Below are positions 36,101 to 51,100 of a stretch of 64,000 bases of DNA, in pieces. A model generated the notes under the pieces. It worked only from the letters and a program-made list of their open reading frames with translations. It made no database searches and was not told the DNA's origin. A program made the translations under genes and the position numbers. Source of the DNA: Mytilisepta virgata. Its lineage: Eukaryota; Mollusca; Bivalvia; Mytilida; Mytilidae. Numbering within the stretch: the stretch's first letter is position 1; every line of letters begins with the position of its first letter. Where the stretch lies: positions 92,542,513-92,606,512 of the forward strand of contig CM051521.1 of assembly GCA_028015205.1 (NCBI GenBank), written 5' to 3'.

Positions 36101-39100
36101 ATGTACACTGTACAAATGTATCTGCATATTTAACTCTGGACTAAGTCTTTTTTTCCAGATAAGCAGGATAATTGTATATTAATATCTAGAATAAAATATT
36201 TTTCAAACATTCAATAGAGACTTAATCGTAATTTTAAACTGCCATTTTGGTCTTGTATACTCCGAACCATGTTATTTAACTGTTTTATTATTTAGGTCTC
36301 TAACCTTTTCAGCGAAATTAAATTATTAAAGTAAAAAGACCAAAAACAGGACATTTTACAAATTAAAAACAATCCCGATCAGATATAGAACTAGCATGAT
36401 TTAGTGAGATTGCACTGGTTTTTACCAATCACGATTCTGAGAACAAGACGCAGCTTGTTTTGATACTTTTTGGAGTGAACAATTTTGGCATTTGAAAATC
36501 AAGTAGCCATTATAAACCAAGACTAGTACCAATTGTAATGCAAAGCATAACATATTTTGCCCCGTCCTCCCATTGCCACTCTAGCCCCAAATATAATTTT
36601 TTACGCAACTATGATTTTTAAAATTTTTTTTTTTAATTTTATGACGAGGCACAACTTCAGATGGTGCGCTATTTTTGTGCCAAATTTGGTTTCAATCGAT
36701 TTAGCCACATTACATGTTGATATTTTATTATACTGAGAGAAAAGCTTCCTTTACTAAGGTATTTCTGACATCCATACGCCTACATATCTATAATACGAAC
36801 ATCTAACTTATATTTTCGAAAAAAAAATCGACATTTGTTTTTCATTTGTGGAATGTAAGGCTTTAATCCGTGTCCGTAAACAAGTTATTTGACTTTTATT
36901 TTTTTACTTATTCATACCAAATATTACATGGTGCTTAGTGGACAATTGATTCTACTTGTCTCCAAGTTAATAAGAGGTCAAATATATTTGACATAATAGG
37001 GATTCAGAGATAAGTACAACAAATGTATATACACTTTTAGATAACGATTTTCAATATGCCATCGAACCTTATACCAATACAAATATTTCTTACACGTTTA
37101 TATCTCCATTTAAACAAGTGTACCATGAAGAATGGTGGTTTTGTACCTGACATTATGAACATATTGCAGAAGTACCAATTGGACAATTACATCGTTCACT
37201 TCGCAAGAACGAGCGTTTTTCCATCACAAAACCTGTGGAAAATTATAGTGAACCGTCAAGTCAGAATCTCTGTAGAAATTCTCGCTCGAGAACGATTTAA
37301 CATGAACAGTGACTTCGACTATTTCAAAGTTCTTAATAATGGACTAAAATCACATGGACTTTTTAAAAAGAAATTAGACACTTACACAATGTAAGCATTC
37401 AGTGCCATTATATTGTATCTATATGTACTCTAGTTAACCCATGTGAACCTGGACTAGAACGTCTTTGTCTTAAATTTGGCTTCTTATACAAATACCCCAT
37501 AATTCATATAATCTCGAATATTTCCAGCATCACGTCCGTCAGAGATGACATGTGGTGTGACATCATTAACATCGGACCAATCGATTTCAGCGTCGCATTG
37601 CATGGCATGGGCGACACAAACTTATCACTAAGTTTACTTTCATGTGACATCAGTATATTCTTTGACTTACCTGAACCAGAATCTGAACTGTTTGGAATCC
37701 TCTGTGTCACTTATGTATATAAGATGTGCATAAACTTCGATGAATGACTCTACAACTTTTCTGCCTTCCAAACCTCATCATTTACACTATTTGATTTATG
37801 TAGGTTGTGATCATGCATTACTCTACTCTAGGAGGATTAATAAATAAATATATATAAACTTTTAGGTAAAGATTTTCTAATGTAATGTACCTTTATTTTA
37901 ACACTGTTTTCGTCATCAAACCCAACCCACTGATCAATGTAATGAGCAAATGGTACTTTTTGTTCTTCACTCCATACTTCTGTCCAACCTGACTTAATTT
38001 TCTCACAAATCTGAAAACAAAATACACCTTATTTATAACAACATCTTATATGTATCAATTTCTAAATGTATGTATTACTATCAACAAATGTTAACGTCTT
38101 TCAACGTTAAATATTTTTTTTATTATTCTACATCGACGGAAACCCACGGCCGGTCGCGCTTACGCTATGCTTCCAATTACCCAGGAAGCAAAGCGTAAGC
38201 GCGACCGGCCGTGGGTTTTTGGCGATGATTATTCTAATGCTTGGTGATTTTATTATGATAAACCGAAACTGAAACAAATCCGCGACTTTTTTGTCAGTTT
38301 TTATACTAACCTTACAGAGGTTTACATTTAAAGATTGATTTTTTTTGCAGAATTTAATTTTCTTTATATTGAAATATTATATATTTATATTTCGCTAAGA
38401 ATGACGCAAAACATCTCCTCCGGTTGGTGGGCCAAGCATTAATTAGTTTTATTCATTTTCAACTAACAAGTTAACGCACCTCATAAAACGCTAACAGACC
38501 ATCACGTCTAGTGTATGTTCCAGCATTTCCTTTCCCTGCATTTTTGGATCCCAACATGTAGTCATTAGAACTTGCAAGTTTAAAAGATATGCCGTACGTT
38601 GAAATACCCAATATAAGTTTTTCTGGAGGAGTTCCATTGTCAAGCCAATAGTTGACAGACCAATCCTGGAATATATATATGAGTATGTTCTGAGAATGGC
38701 AATACAAATTACCTCTGATTGTTTCATTATTCTCTAACTCATTGTTGTTCTATTTATGATGAATTAATGGTAATCAATGGATTACTTACATGTGTTGTGT
38801 ATTCCTTTAAAAATCTAATCATATCCAATTAATGTATACATGTACATTAAAAAGGCACCTGTGAAAGCTCCTGTTACGTGTAGAAATACAATGTACGTCA
38901 TAGACATAAATCGGAAGATATTTAAGGTTTCAGGACAAAACCTTGTGATCTTCTTTACGTTCCTCTTCTTAATGTTCCAACGAGACTACCAGACCCTAAC
39001 AAATATAAGTAGAACCTGCGATTGTAATGGATCCTGTCGGAACAGCAACTCCGCCAATTTGTTGTTGGGAGTAAGAGAATTAAAAATAATTACATTTAAT

Positions 39101-42100
39101 TTTCATTTAAAATTAAATGACGAAAACATTACTAATAGAAAAGTAAATTATATAATATCAAGGGAATGTTTTATAGGCATACATAAGATTAACATAGTTA
39201 CACAATTAATAAATTGCTCAGAAACAGGAACACTCCCTTTCAAAATATAAAAACTCTCCGAGACAAAAAGGCTTGGCACTTAAAACAGCTACCCCGAACA
39301 TACTAAGTAACATACATGTAATATCAACATATTGTATATGAATACATAACATAATAATGAAAGTTAAATGAAACAAACCAAAATACATTTTCTGACATTC
39401 CCTCAAAATAGGGTGGTAAGACTTGGGGAGGTGGTTGGAAATTTTATAAAGTCAACAAAAACGTGACCTTTGCGTAATAAGAATATTTGTCAGATGATCA
39501 TGTGAACAGAAACCGATCTTCTCATTGATCAAAATTAAACCAATAAAAAAAATTAACTTAATAAATAATTTAATTACCATCCACATTTAACTTCTATTTA
39601 ATATTTAATTTCATTTATAAAAGCAAATTTTAGTCATGTTAGGATGGGAATCAATTTCACAATAAATACATAACATTGCGATGCAATCGCATGCATATGA
39701 TGGTCACATGTTATGAAATGAATTGTGCATCTTGCGTCACGTAAATCATTTTATTTACAATAAACTAGTATTGATACAGTATCTTTTAAAAAAGAAGCGA
39801 TATCGTGAGTGTCTTTATTCTTACTACGAGAATATTTTTGAGTGGTCCAAATATTATTCCTGAGTCAAATTATCTTCCCTCTTTCATTCGTTTTAGTAAA
39901 ATAATTATGTAAGCTATATTTCAAAAAGAGGCAAGGAATTTTCCGTATTAAGTATACATCATTCGGATACCTGATTTAAAGTGGCATAACCACCAGTTTC
40001 GTCAGATCTGCCATACAGTGGGCTATGATGTCCTATAACACCTTCCCATGGTCCATAGTAGGCATATGACATCAAGTTGATAAAATCTAAATCACTGAAA
40101 TACCAAATCTTACATATATAATTTATGCCTAATTATTTACTTAATTACTTACTTTCTATGCCGAAAATATATAACGGAGCAAGACAAATTTACCCTTTTG
40201 GAGTATCTGATGTCAACCCGATCGTTTTTGCGAGTTCGTATTACTATACAGCTAGTGGTTTTATTTACTGTGACGTGTTCCAACTCGGTTCGGTTTGCTA
40301 TGTGAATTAAATTCTTTTTGTTTGTCTTTTGTAGAATTAGTTTGCTGTGTTAACTTAGTGTTCTCGCGAATTCGCTTTGTCTTTTGATTTGGTCCTTTTG
40401 GAATTTCGGCATTCTTTTTTCAAAATTCGTGCAATGTCTTTCTAATATTTGTTTTCCATTATTTAACGGATTTAACATCTGCAGATAAAAGTCTATAGTC
40501 AATGGATTCCACTGTGGATTACTATACTTTTAAACACATGTATTTGTATGCTCGTTAAAAGTATGCTTCTGTCATGTATGAGAAGATATAATCTGAACCC
40601 AGAGACACGTATCTATTGATGTTTTGGTATTTAACAACATTCGAGACTGGGCGGTCCAGATGTACCTTCCCCAGACCGGAAGTTATAATTGTTTTCGGCA
40701 TAACTTTTGAGTCAAGTATGTGAGGATAGGAACACTCTGGTAAGTTCCAAATTATCTCCGGAATGGACATGTCAAATCTGGCGGAATTTTATACAAAAGT
40801 TTGTCACTTCCGGTCTGGGGAAACGTAACCATCAGAAATGGGACTAAAATGAGCCAATAAGGAAATACGAAATACGAAATACGAAATATTTATTTGTTGT
40901 AACACATTTACAGTAAATGGTTATAACACATACAATACACATAATATCCATATAATGGTATTTATATGGATGTAGAAATTAAACTAATACTATAATAAAC
41001 TTATAGACTATAGCTAGATATATGTGAACTTGGAGCGACAGTGGCAAGCTAATATAATTAGTTACAATTTGTAATAAAAATGAATGATAGTAAAATCTCT
41101 TATAGTGGTTAACTAGATTCCTGACATTTATTTATGTAATCAATTACTGCTTTCAGTATTATTTTAGAGTTACTGTTTAGAAGATTAACTATATTATTTT
41201 CATTTAAAACATTAAAGTTTTTCAAGGTACAATTGACCTTTTTGTTCAGTTCTGTTCTATAATTTCTATAGGAAGGACAATGAATAAAAAAATGCATTTC
41301 ATCTTCAATTTGGGAAGTACTGCATTTTTTACATATCCTTTCGTTTTTAGGAATATTTTTATACCGTCCTCTTTCTATTGACAGAGGATGAGCACTAATT
41401 CTGTATTTACAGATTATAGATCGGTCTGATTGGAATTTACAGATATCTACATAGTGTGGTCTTTGATTAAATTTATAGATATAATTGTAGAAAGACAATT
41501 TATTACTATTTGCCAAGCAACTATTTCGATTTTGCAAGGCTTGGTCATATATTCTTTGCTTGAAGTTTCTTATATTTTTGGTAATATTTGTTTCATTATT
41601 TGTAACATAGCTGAAACCTAATTCTCCAATCCATTTTTTGGTGGCTGTTATCCATGGATTATTTTGAGGGATGTTATTAAAAAACTTATGGGCTAAACTG
41701 TTCTTAGAATTAGAAATATGGTCAAGAAATTTTAGAGTTAATAGTTTTATCTTTTCTCTTAAGGGATATCGGTTGAGTTCAGCTAGACAGGCAACATTTA
41801 AGACAATAAGACCGTCTGGTGGGAAATAAGGGCTAACAGTTAGGAATTTTGTTAAAATTTAATGATTTTACTGCAGAAATGAGCAAAAAAGCACTGAATA
41901 GAGAGAATAATAAAAAATTCTGACGATTTTAAATTTGGCGCTCTCGGAATTGGTACCTCCCTTGTCTTATGATATAGTAAAATCGGGATCGGAATTCATG
42001 AATATGATCTTATTAGTACATTTAACCCCTGAGTGGTTATGGCAATATACCTGGATATTTTGTCAATTTCATACGCGGACTGGACTGTCCATTTTCCTGC

Positions 42101-45100
42101 TGACACAGCGGCAGTTAAAAGCAATTGTTTATTTCCTGACTGTGATGCCTCCTCAACAAAACTACGTTTCAGTATCTTAAAAATATAAGTTGAAAGGTTT
42201 TTGTCATACGATATTTTGTCACAAGTTATTTAAATAAACCGGACATATTTTTACATGTTTTGAGAACAAGAACAAGGTTGTAGAAATTCCAAAGAATATT
42301 TAAAAAAAAATAATAACAAAATGCCCATAGAAGTACACAGACAGAAAATTGAAAACATACTACACGCTCTTATTGCGATTTAAAGTATAAACATTTTTGG
42401 AAATTGCAGTGATAAAGAACTATATTTAAAGGTAGATGTCTGTACATAATACTAAGTAATCGTTTCTGTTTCAATGGTGGGAATAGGAATAATACTAACC
42501 GATACCAAAGAAGTAAATCTATATTTATCACTTGGGGGACTTCCTTTCTTGGTCGGGAATTCCCAATCCAAATCGAGACCATCAAATCCTCTAGCACGCA
42601 AGTAGTTAATAACATTATGAGCAAAGATATTGACATTGTCGTCCGTAGCAGCTACTTTGGTGAAAGGCGTAGAGTCATGTGTCCCTCCTCCAACCGACAA
42701 AAGTACTTGTAACGAAGGGTTTGACTGCTTGAGTCTCATCACTTTGACATACGTTTCTAAAAGATAAAATGACATTGCAAATATCCTTATATTAACATCA
42801 CTAAATGTAGTTATATGGCATTTTCAAACATGAACAGTTTTACATGGATACTCATACAAGTGAAATTCGATATTTGTCCAAGCTTTATGCATTTTACTGG
42901 CAAGCTGGTTTTCAACAGGACATCGCTGATTGAATGGTGGGTTTAGTTCGTTATAACTAGTTACCACCCATTGCGAGGTGTGTTCTATGCAAATCTAAAC
43001 CGAAGAGGATTATTGGTTTTTATTTGTTCACACTCATGTTGATTTGTGTTCGACTGCAATCAAAATTGATTTAAACAAGATTTGCTGTCTGGGTGATGTG
43101 GTTTGATCTTTGTAAATGCTAATTATCACAAGCTTGTTTTAAAAACACTCATGGCGAGGTGTGTTAGACACCAATTTAAAATTGAAGACGATTGTTGGTT
43201 TTAAAACCCAGCGATGCTGCTTCTCTGGGCATATTCAAATTCCTGTCAGATTTCTGATCACCTTGCTTTTATAGATCAAACTTCAATCTGATACCAGATT
43301 AGACAAAAAAATTTCCACAATAATGTTTGAAAATGCCATAATTCCAGAATTGAAAAAAAAAATTGAGAAAAAAATAATTTGGTTAGTAATAATGGTAGAA
43401 ACGAATCTTTCTGATTATGGTAAAATTATTCAGTATGTAAAAAAGTATTTAATGTCCACATTCTGCTGTGAAAATATATAAATGCATTATACTATACCTG
43501 TCCTTTCCATTCAATATAGAGTATGTAGGGTTTCATTTATTGATATTTTTAATTCGAAGTTTTTATATAACAGGTTAAACGACCTATAAACCTTCCTATC
43601 ATTATTTCTGTTTAGATATACACCTTCATCATCATCTTCATATCCAACAAGCACATCACCATCTATCTTGGCAAAAGCATATAAAATATGGGTACATAGA
43701 AATGGGTTGATGTCTTCTGCTGTATATGACATGGGTTCAGGACGGTATTTTGCCCAATTTGTAAAATAACATACAATTTTCTTTTCTGCTGCATCTCCAC
43801 CTGGAAATTCAGGAACAAGAAAACAAGTTTGCAAATAAAACAATTGATCAATTAAAGTGTGTGACCAGCCTTTTAAGTACATGAGGTCTATCCTACGAAT
43901 TTCGTAAAACCTATTAACGTAGACTATTAATTTTTGGATGTGAAACAAACAAAAAATTATCGGTAGTCCAAACCCCAACGAAAACAATTCCTGTTTTTTT
44001 CACAATTGGAATATTCATACAACCTTCAAATATTTAACACTTGCATAAGGCTGACTTGCATAATTGTTTCTGGACCTCATGAAACGTTTTTTTACTTTAC
44101 TTGATAACAAGATTCAATACTTCAAAAGGGAAGTATTTAGGGTGACATTAAATTATGGAATCATACATACCAGTTTGTGGGGTTTTTTTTGGTTTGGTTT
44201 ATTGTATCTGCCATGAACTATCGCCTGATATAATTCATACACATTTTACCTGATGGTAGTTTAGTCGGTACCACACCGGCTTGTGATGTAGTTTCCAATG
44301 GTATACCAGGAGTAGGATTTGGGATAATAGTAACGGTAGTAAGAACATTCTTTACGGCTGACATTAATGGATAGGGTCCTTGATTACATGCCGTTCCTTT
44401 AAAATCATCCAGGTCAAGTGCCCAAAACATAGCACCTCCAAGATTATGCTCCTTTATATAGAGAGCCTAAATAAGAATAAACGCACGTTACTGTATATTT
44501 GTAATTTTAAAATACTAAAAATGTTTTACATTAAATAAAATAACAAAATAATGACAATAAAAATAATTTCTAAAGTATAAAACAAGCTACAAAAATAATT
44601 ACTAGAGCCTTTCATAGTTATTGGACATTTTTTATTATGAAGTTTAGTTCTATGTTGAATACCTTTATTGTAACGCTTTCAACATTGTCGTATCCGACCC
44701 ATTGATCTCCAGAATATGCATATGGTACTTTATGTTCGCCATTCCAAACTTCCGTCCAACCATTCAAGCACACCTTAAATTAAAATGCAACTGTAAATTT
44801 ATCAAACGAAAAGTGCAAGGCTTTTTAATATTCTAAAATCTATTGATAACTTCAACGTTAAAAATTAACAGTATAGTTATGATAATATTAAAAGGTGGGC
44901 ATATAATACATGTACAACAGATTACCTCCCACAAATAACAGGAACACCTGCATGCATGTATAATAAAACTAGATTTTACTGACTTTTAAGTTAAATACAT
45001 GTGTATATTCCATTTTGGAGACTGTAAAAAACTATATATCGGTGAACCATCAGTCGTGAAAAAAAAGCAATAAGCAATTCTTTAAAAGGACTGTTTAACG

Positions 45101-48100
45101 TTAGAATGCAATACCCCCGGGGCAATACCTCATAATAGGCGAGAAAACCAGCAGCTGATGTAAACTGTCCATCAGACCCAGCGCCAGATGCTGGTGCACC
45201 AAGATTTGTGTTGGAAGAACTTGATAATCGGAAGGATCTTCCATAGGTTGCTATTCCAAGGATAAGCTTTTCTCTTGGTGTTCCACCATTGATCCAGTAG
45301 TTCACTGACCAATCCTTCAACATACAAATGAAAGGATTTGAACGAAAACTAAGATGATACCTACTTTGTTCGAAACAATAGACACGGCTTGAAATTTTCA
45401 GAACACACTCTGGCCTTTTCAGTTCTGAAAATTTACTAGCCCGATAGGCCTAATTACTATCAAAGAACTTGTAGGGTACTGAAATTTACCAGCTTGGGTA
45501 TATTCAGTAGACCAATAGCATTATCCCTAATATACCAGCCGTCCAAAAAACCAGTGATCCCTATTCGATTCTGTAATACCAAATTATACGCACGAGATGA
45601 AAATTTAGTAAGCTTTTGGTTCCAACTATCACGAAATACAGCCCACCGATAAAGAAAACACTAGTCCCTTTCATCTAGTGGTATTTTCAACCCATGAATA
45701 GAGGAGAATAATATTCATCTTGAATAATAAAGAAAAAGTTATATGGGGTTCATTTTTACGAGAAGTTAAGCATGTTATATGTATTTTTCCCAATTCCCTA
45801 AAATTTTTGCTCAATTTCCCCCAATTCCCGTAATCTTTGCTCAATTTTTTCACCCCCCCACCAAAAATCACTCTTTTTCCAAATCCCAAAAGTGTGTCCT
45901 CCCACATAGAAGTTAAAAAATAAGTGAAATGAATTTCTTAGTGATTTGTCTCGTTGTAAGATCTTTAATAATGATTTTTACATGTATTTCAAATCGAATT
46001 GATATCATAATTGAAACTTCATTGTGGTCCAATTGTTTACATTACTTTACTATTTTTATGAAAATCCACCAATAGATAAGTTGAGTGGGTGCCAGAAAAT
46101 GTGTCGACCACTGGGAGAAAGGTTAAACGTAAAACTTTTAGACTGCCATTTGCTAAAGAGAAACGTTGTATAGGGTATAAGAAATTTAGCCTTTTAACAT
46201 ACCACGAGAGGTTTCTAAAGGGTTCTTTATTCCTGCAGACTGGCACCGTTTCAAAACGGCAAATCAGATTTCTTGTCCCCATTCCATTTTATCCATTTTA
46301 TTAACTAGTATTTTTGGAATTAAAAATAAATACCTGATTAAGAAACCTCTGATCTCCTGTTTCATCACTTCTAGGGTACAGTGGACTGTTGTGTCCTGTA
46401 AACTTTTCCCATGATCCATGGAGATCATATGCCATTAAATTGATAAAATCTAGTCCACTGAAAAAAGTAATGACCAAACTGATTCGTCATTCTTAACAAT
46501 ATGAATCTTTTATATTATTTTATCTTTCTGTTTTTTAGACAAATATTTGTATTTAATTTTTATTAAACGGAAGACATTTTATGTTTTCACTTCAAGTAAT
46601 AAGTAACATAATAGCAAATTACCAACTCGGAACAAATAATCAATCATCATAAAACATTACAGTTTCCAAGTGTATTAATCTCTCATTCAACACACACAAA
46701 CATTCATTCGTCTTCCACTCTGATTTGAATACTAGTAATTGTTTAACAAATTTCATAAAATTACAATAATTTTCTTTTTACATTTTATATTTCCTTTGAA
46801 TTTTGTCAGTTAAAAGCGGGATAACTACATTTGTAACGTTTTCTCGGAGCTGGTACAAACACAATACAAAGTGAAGTTCCGATTACATGTTTATACCCTT
46901 AAAAATATAAAAACTGAGAAAGAAATAAACATGTATATGTTTTTATTGTTGCAATATTGTACATGTATACATGTGAAGCACATAGCATTTAAAAAATACA
47001 TTTGAAATATATGCACGTGGGTGAAATTTTAAAAACTTACATGGATTAATAGTGTGTTTTGGTAGTAAGTCAATTTATACATACACAGAAATTTTTGATA
47101 TTTCATATGCCTTGTCAACAGTCGCTTTTCCTGCTGCTACCGCCGCAGTTAATAACAGTCTTTCCTTTCCTGTCCCGAGAGCCTCTTTTTCAATCTCTGA
47201 TCGAAGAATCTTGACAAATATTAACACGACATAAAATATAATTGTTGAAAAAAAACCATTTGAAATACTTTTTATATGTGAAAGTACACTGACAAGTAGA
47301 AATTTCATTTGAATATCCCAAAGAACGCTTGTTTTATAAAAGATGACGTTACATGTAAAAATGAAAAGCATCACAAATCTTTAAATCGTATTTAAAATAT
47401 TGTAACAATAGGGCTTGTCTTACATATATATGCTAAAATAAAATTACCGGAGAACAGATTTAGGAAAAAAAACAATTCTCGAAAAATATAAAGTCAGATT
47501 TAAAATTTATAATATTACATTGTATTACGATTCATTATTGATTGTATAAACATGTATTCCTGTTATTCGTTTTATTATTTGTTTATCCGTTAAAACATTC
47601 ACAATTCAATAGGTTCCTCAGAATAATAAATAAGAATAAAAACTTACATTAACAAGTTTTGTGAATCGTTGTTTGTCTTCAGGCGGACTTCCCCTGTTCC
47701 CAGGATATTCCCAATCCAGATCTAAACCATCAAAGTTATGTTTTCTGAGGAACTCAATGGAATTTATAGCATAAGTGTGTATATCATTTTCATTATCAAC
47801 AACAGCTGTAAACGGACCAGATCCATGGTTCCATCCACCAATGGCTAGTAATATTTTCAGACTTGGGTTTGCCAGCTTTGCCTCCATTGTCCTTTCGTAC
47901 ATGCCTGTGTAAATAAACCGAAAAGGGACAAAGTAGAATTAGCTCCAATAGAAATAGGAAGATATAGTAAAACTCAAGAACTATATGAACGTCTGCAAAC
48001 TTAGGCTAAAAATGATATCAGTTTCTCTACTTTAGCATTGACATTTGCAGATTGCTTTGTAACAAAGCCATATCCTGATTCCAACAATTACATGTACAAA

Positions 48101-51100
48101 TAATTTTCACACGATTCAGTCTACATTGCAACGTAATACGCTTGTGATTCCAGATATACAGTGAAAACGGAAAATTAAAACCCATCTTGTAGGCTTGGAT
48201 TGCATTAAAATAACAATCCAAAGATACGAATATTAGATATAGTAAATTTATACTATGCTGTATACGACGCATTTCAAGGAGTTACCTCTCATCAGCAGCA
48301 TTGAAACCGAAACATTTGGAAGACCAAAAAACCAAACTTATATTAAACAAGAAGTACTCAACCAAAAATACCGAAATAGGAAGCCAAATTTCAGCTAAGG
48401 AGATCTACCATGTGCAATACAAGGCATGAACCCTTAGTATTTCTATTATTTTTGAATTTTGCTAAATACTGGTAATTTCTGTAACAAATCAATGAATAAT
48501 CATGTCAGACAAGTCTGACGACTGGGTTCGCGAATACCCTCGGGGACCTAGGGTCCACCAGCAGAGGCATCATCCCAGGAGTTTCAAAATAACAATCCAA
48601 AGATACTAATATTAGATATAGTAAATTTATGCTATGCTGTATACGACACATTTCAAGGAGTTACCTCTCATCAGCAGCATTAAAACCGAAACATTTGGAA
48701 GACCAAAAACCAAACTTATATTAAACAAGAAGTACTCAACCAAAAATACCAAAATAGGAAGCCAAATTTCAGCTAAGGAGATCTACCATGTGCAATACAA
48801 GGAATGAACCCTTAGTATTTCTATTATTTTTGAATTTTGCTAAATACTGGTAATTTCTGTAACAAATCAATGAATAATCATGTCAGACAAGTCTGACGAC
48901 TGGGTTCGCGAATACCCTCGGGGACCTAGGGTCCACCAGCAGAGGCATCATCCCAGGAGTTTCAAAATAACAATCCAAAGATACTAATATTAGATATAGT
49001 AAATTTATACTATTAAATTCTCACAAAAATGTAAGTCGATTTGAATTAGAATCTTGCGTGTTTCACCTTATCAAAATGACTGCTTATACATGTATAATTC
49101 ATAGATGGCATACTATATGCTGACTTTAATATCGTACGCATTATGTTTATTAAAGATGCTGTTAATAATTTTTTTTAAATATTTTTTCTTAAATATTACC
49201 ACATTCAGTTTATGAATGTATGTCATTTGAACATATTGTGGCGTAAAAAACTGGAAATTCGATCCCACTCCATGGTCCCATATTCACTCAAACTGTTCTG
49301 TCAGGATGGATGCATCTAATTATCTGTCGTTAATAATTTCATTTCACAGAATTCTCCCTTAATCGTATTGGTTTATTTGCTGTCACATTGCATTTAATTT
49401 CTCAGAGTACAGCGATCGTAAGCCCATCGCAGCGGGCTGTATCGGCTTTCCGGGATGTATTGCCCTATTTCAGATACAATCCGTGCAATTTCTGATGCAG
49501 TCGGTTAGAGACTGTACTGTATGTCTTATTACATTTTTTAATTGAAGTATTTTGTTGATCTACTTTCTATTATACTGTTTATTTGATATTTGTGTTGTTA
49601 ACAGATTTGAACAATTACAATATACTTATAAAAATTGTATTTTTATTTCCACTTAATTTGACATTTGTAACCACAGAATAAAATATTTTATATGAATCTG
49701 ACAAAAAATTTAAATGCATGTACATATACAACATGTACAACGAAAGTCACAACTGAAATGCAACTGCTACCATGACTGCTCAATTAAACCTCCTACCAAT
49801 AGATTACTATATGAGCTAAATTTGTATGACTGGTTTATGTACATGTTTATGGAGTTCAATTAAATAAAAATAATAGTAACTTCTGTACAGGGTGGTATCA
49901 AGATTACGTTTATATAAATATTCCATGATCATACCAATGTAATGTATTAACATTTCTGATTTTACTCTGTAGCTCTAAAACAAAAAAAAAAGGCGCACAT
50001 ACCTTTGCTCCATGACGTGCTTTCATCGTTCCACTCATATGGCTTGATAGATAAACCGAGCACTTTTCCAAATGAATAAATAATATGAGTACATAAATTT
50101 GGATCAATATTTTCAGGAAAATATTTGTACGGTGCATTTCGGTACTGCGCCCAATTGGTGTAATAGCAGACACGCTTGTACTCTGTTACAGACGATCCTG
50201 GAAATAAACAAATTTGCGATTTCAACTGTACATTAAATTGTTTTTATATGTTGTGTACACATGCACCTACTTCAACAATGATGTAAATATGGACAGAACA
50301 ATGTCCATATAACTATTTATACTATTACTATATGTACCTATTGGACCTTGAGTCTGGACGTTGTTCTTTGATTTAGTTGTTTCCGGCGCAGCTGTTATTA
50401 CTGGAGCTTGGGTAGGTTTCACCGTATCTTCCGCACTTAGTACTTTCAGAACAGCATTCATTAATGGATAAGGTCCTTCATTACACGCAGTTCCTTTGAA
50501 GTCATCTAAGTCTAACGCCCAAAACATCGCACCTCCAAGATTATTCTCTTTGATATAATTGGCCTAACGTAAAGAAAAATTAGCGTCACTGTAGCTAGAA
50601 AGACGTATTCGGATAACGATACGTTGTTACATGTACCGCATTTTTATAGTGTTCTCTGATCAGTTAATTTGACAAAATATTCAATTGTAATACAGTAGAA
50701 CTTCGATGGCTCGAACTCCAAGGAACCGTCGAAATCTGTTCGAGATATCGTAGTTCGAGTTGCCGAAATTTTCAAAAGTACAAAAAATTGCCAGAACCAT
50801 TAGTATACGAGTTGGTATAGCTAATCATAACTTTGAAATATTTCTTATTTGAAATTTAACAGGTTAATCACTAGTCAACAGTTATCATGACATCTTTATT
50901 ACATTAAACAGTAGATATTAACCTGTCAGCTTCATCTATTTGTATTAAACTTATGATTTTTAGATGCATAACTGTAAGTATCAGGCAACAAGATTGCCCA
51001 TTTAATTATCGAGTTCGAGTTGTAAATGGTAAAATACCCTATTTGTCTTTGTTGGGCCAAACATTTTTGTTCGACTTTTCGAGAAATCAACCTAAAAATA

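Noticed and set aside
38840..39250. 136-codon plus-strand ORF as a gene
   Set aside because: No recognisable domain, no supporting splice signals, and it lies in a chitinase intron on the opposite strand.
46089..46304. Overlapping ORFs on both strands as a small gene
   Set aside because: Both frames are short, unrecognised and intronic; equal openness of both strands suggests chance or an unknown repeat.
48207..49015. CRISPR-like array
   Set aside because: The units are 379 bp and nearly identical throughout, with no short repeats separated by unique spacers, and the genome is eukaryotic.
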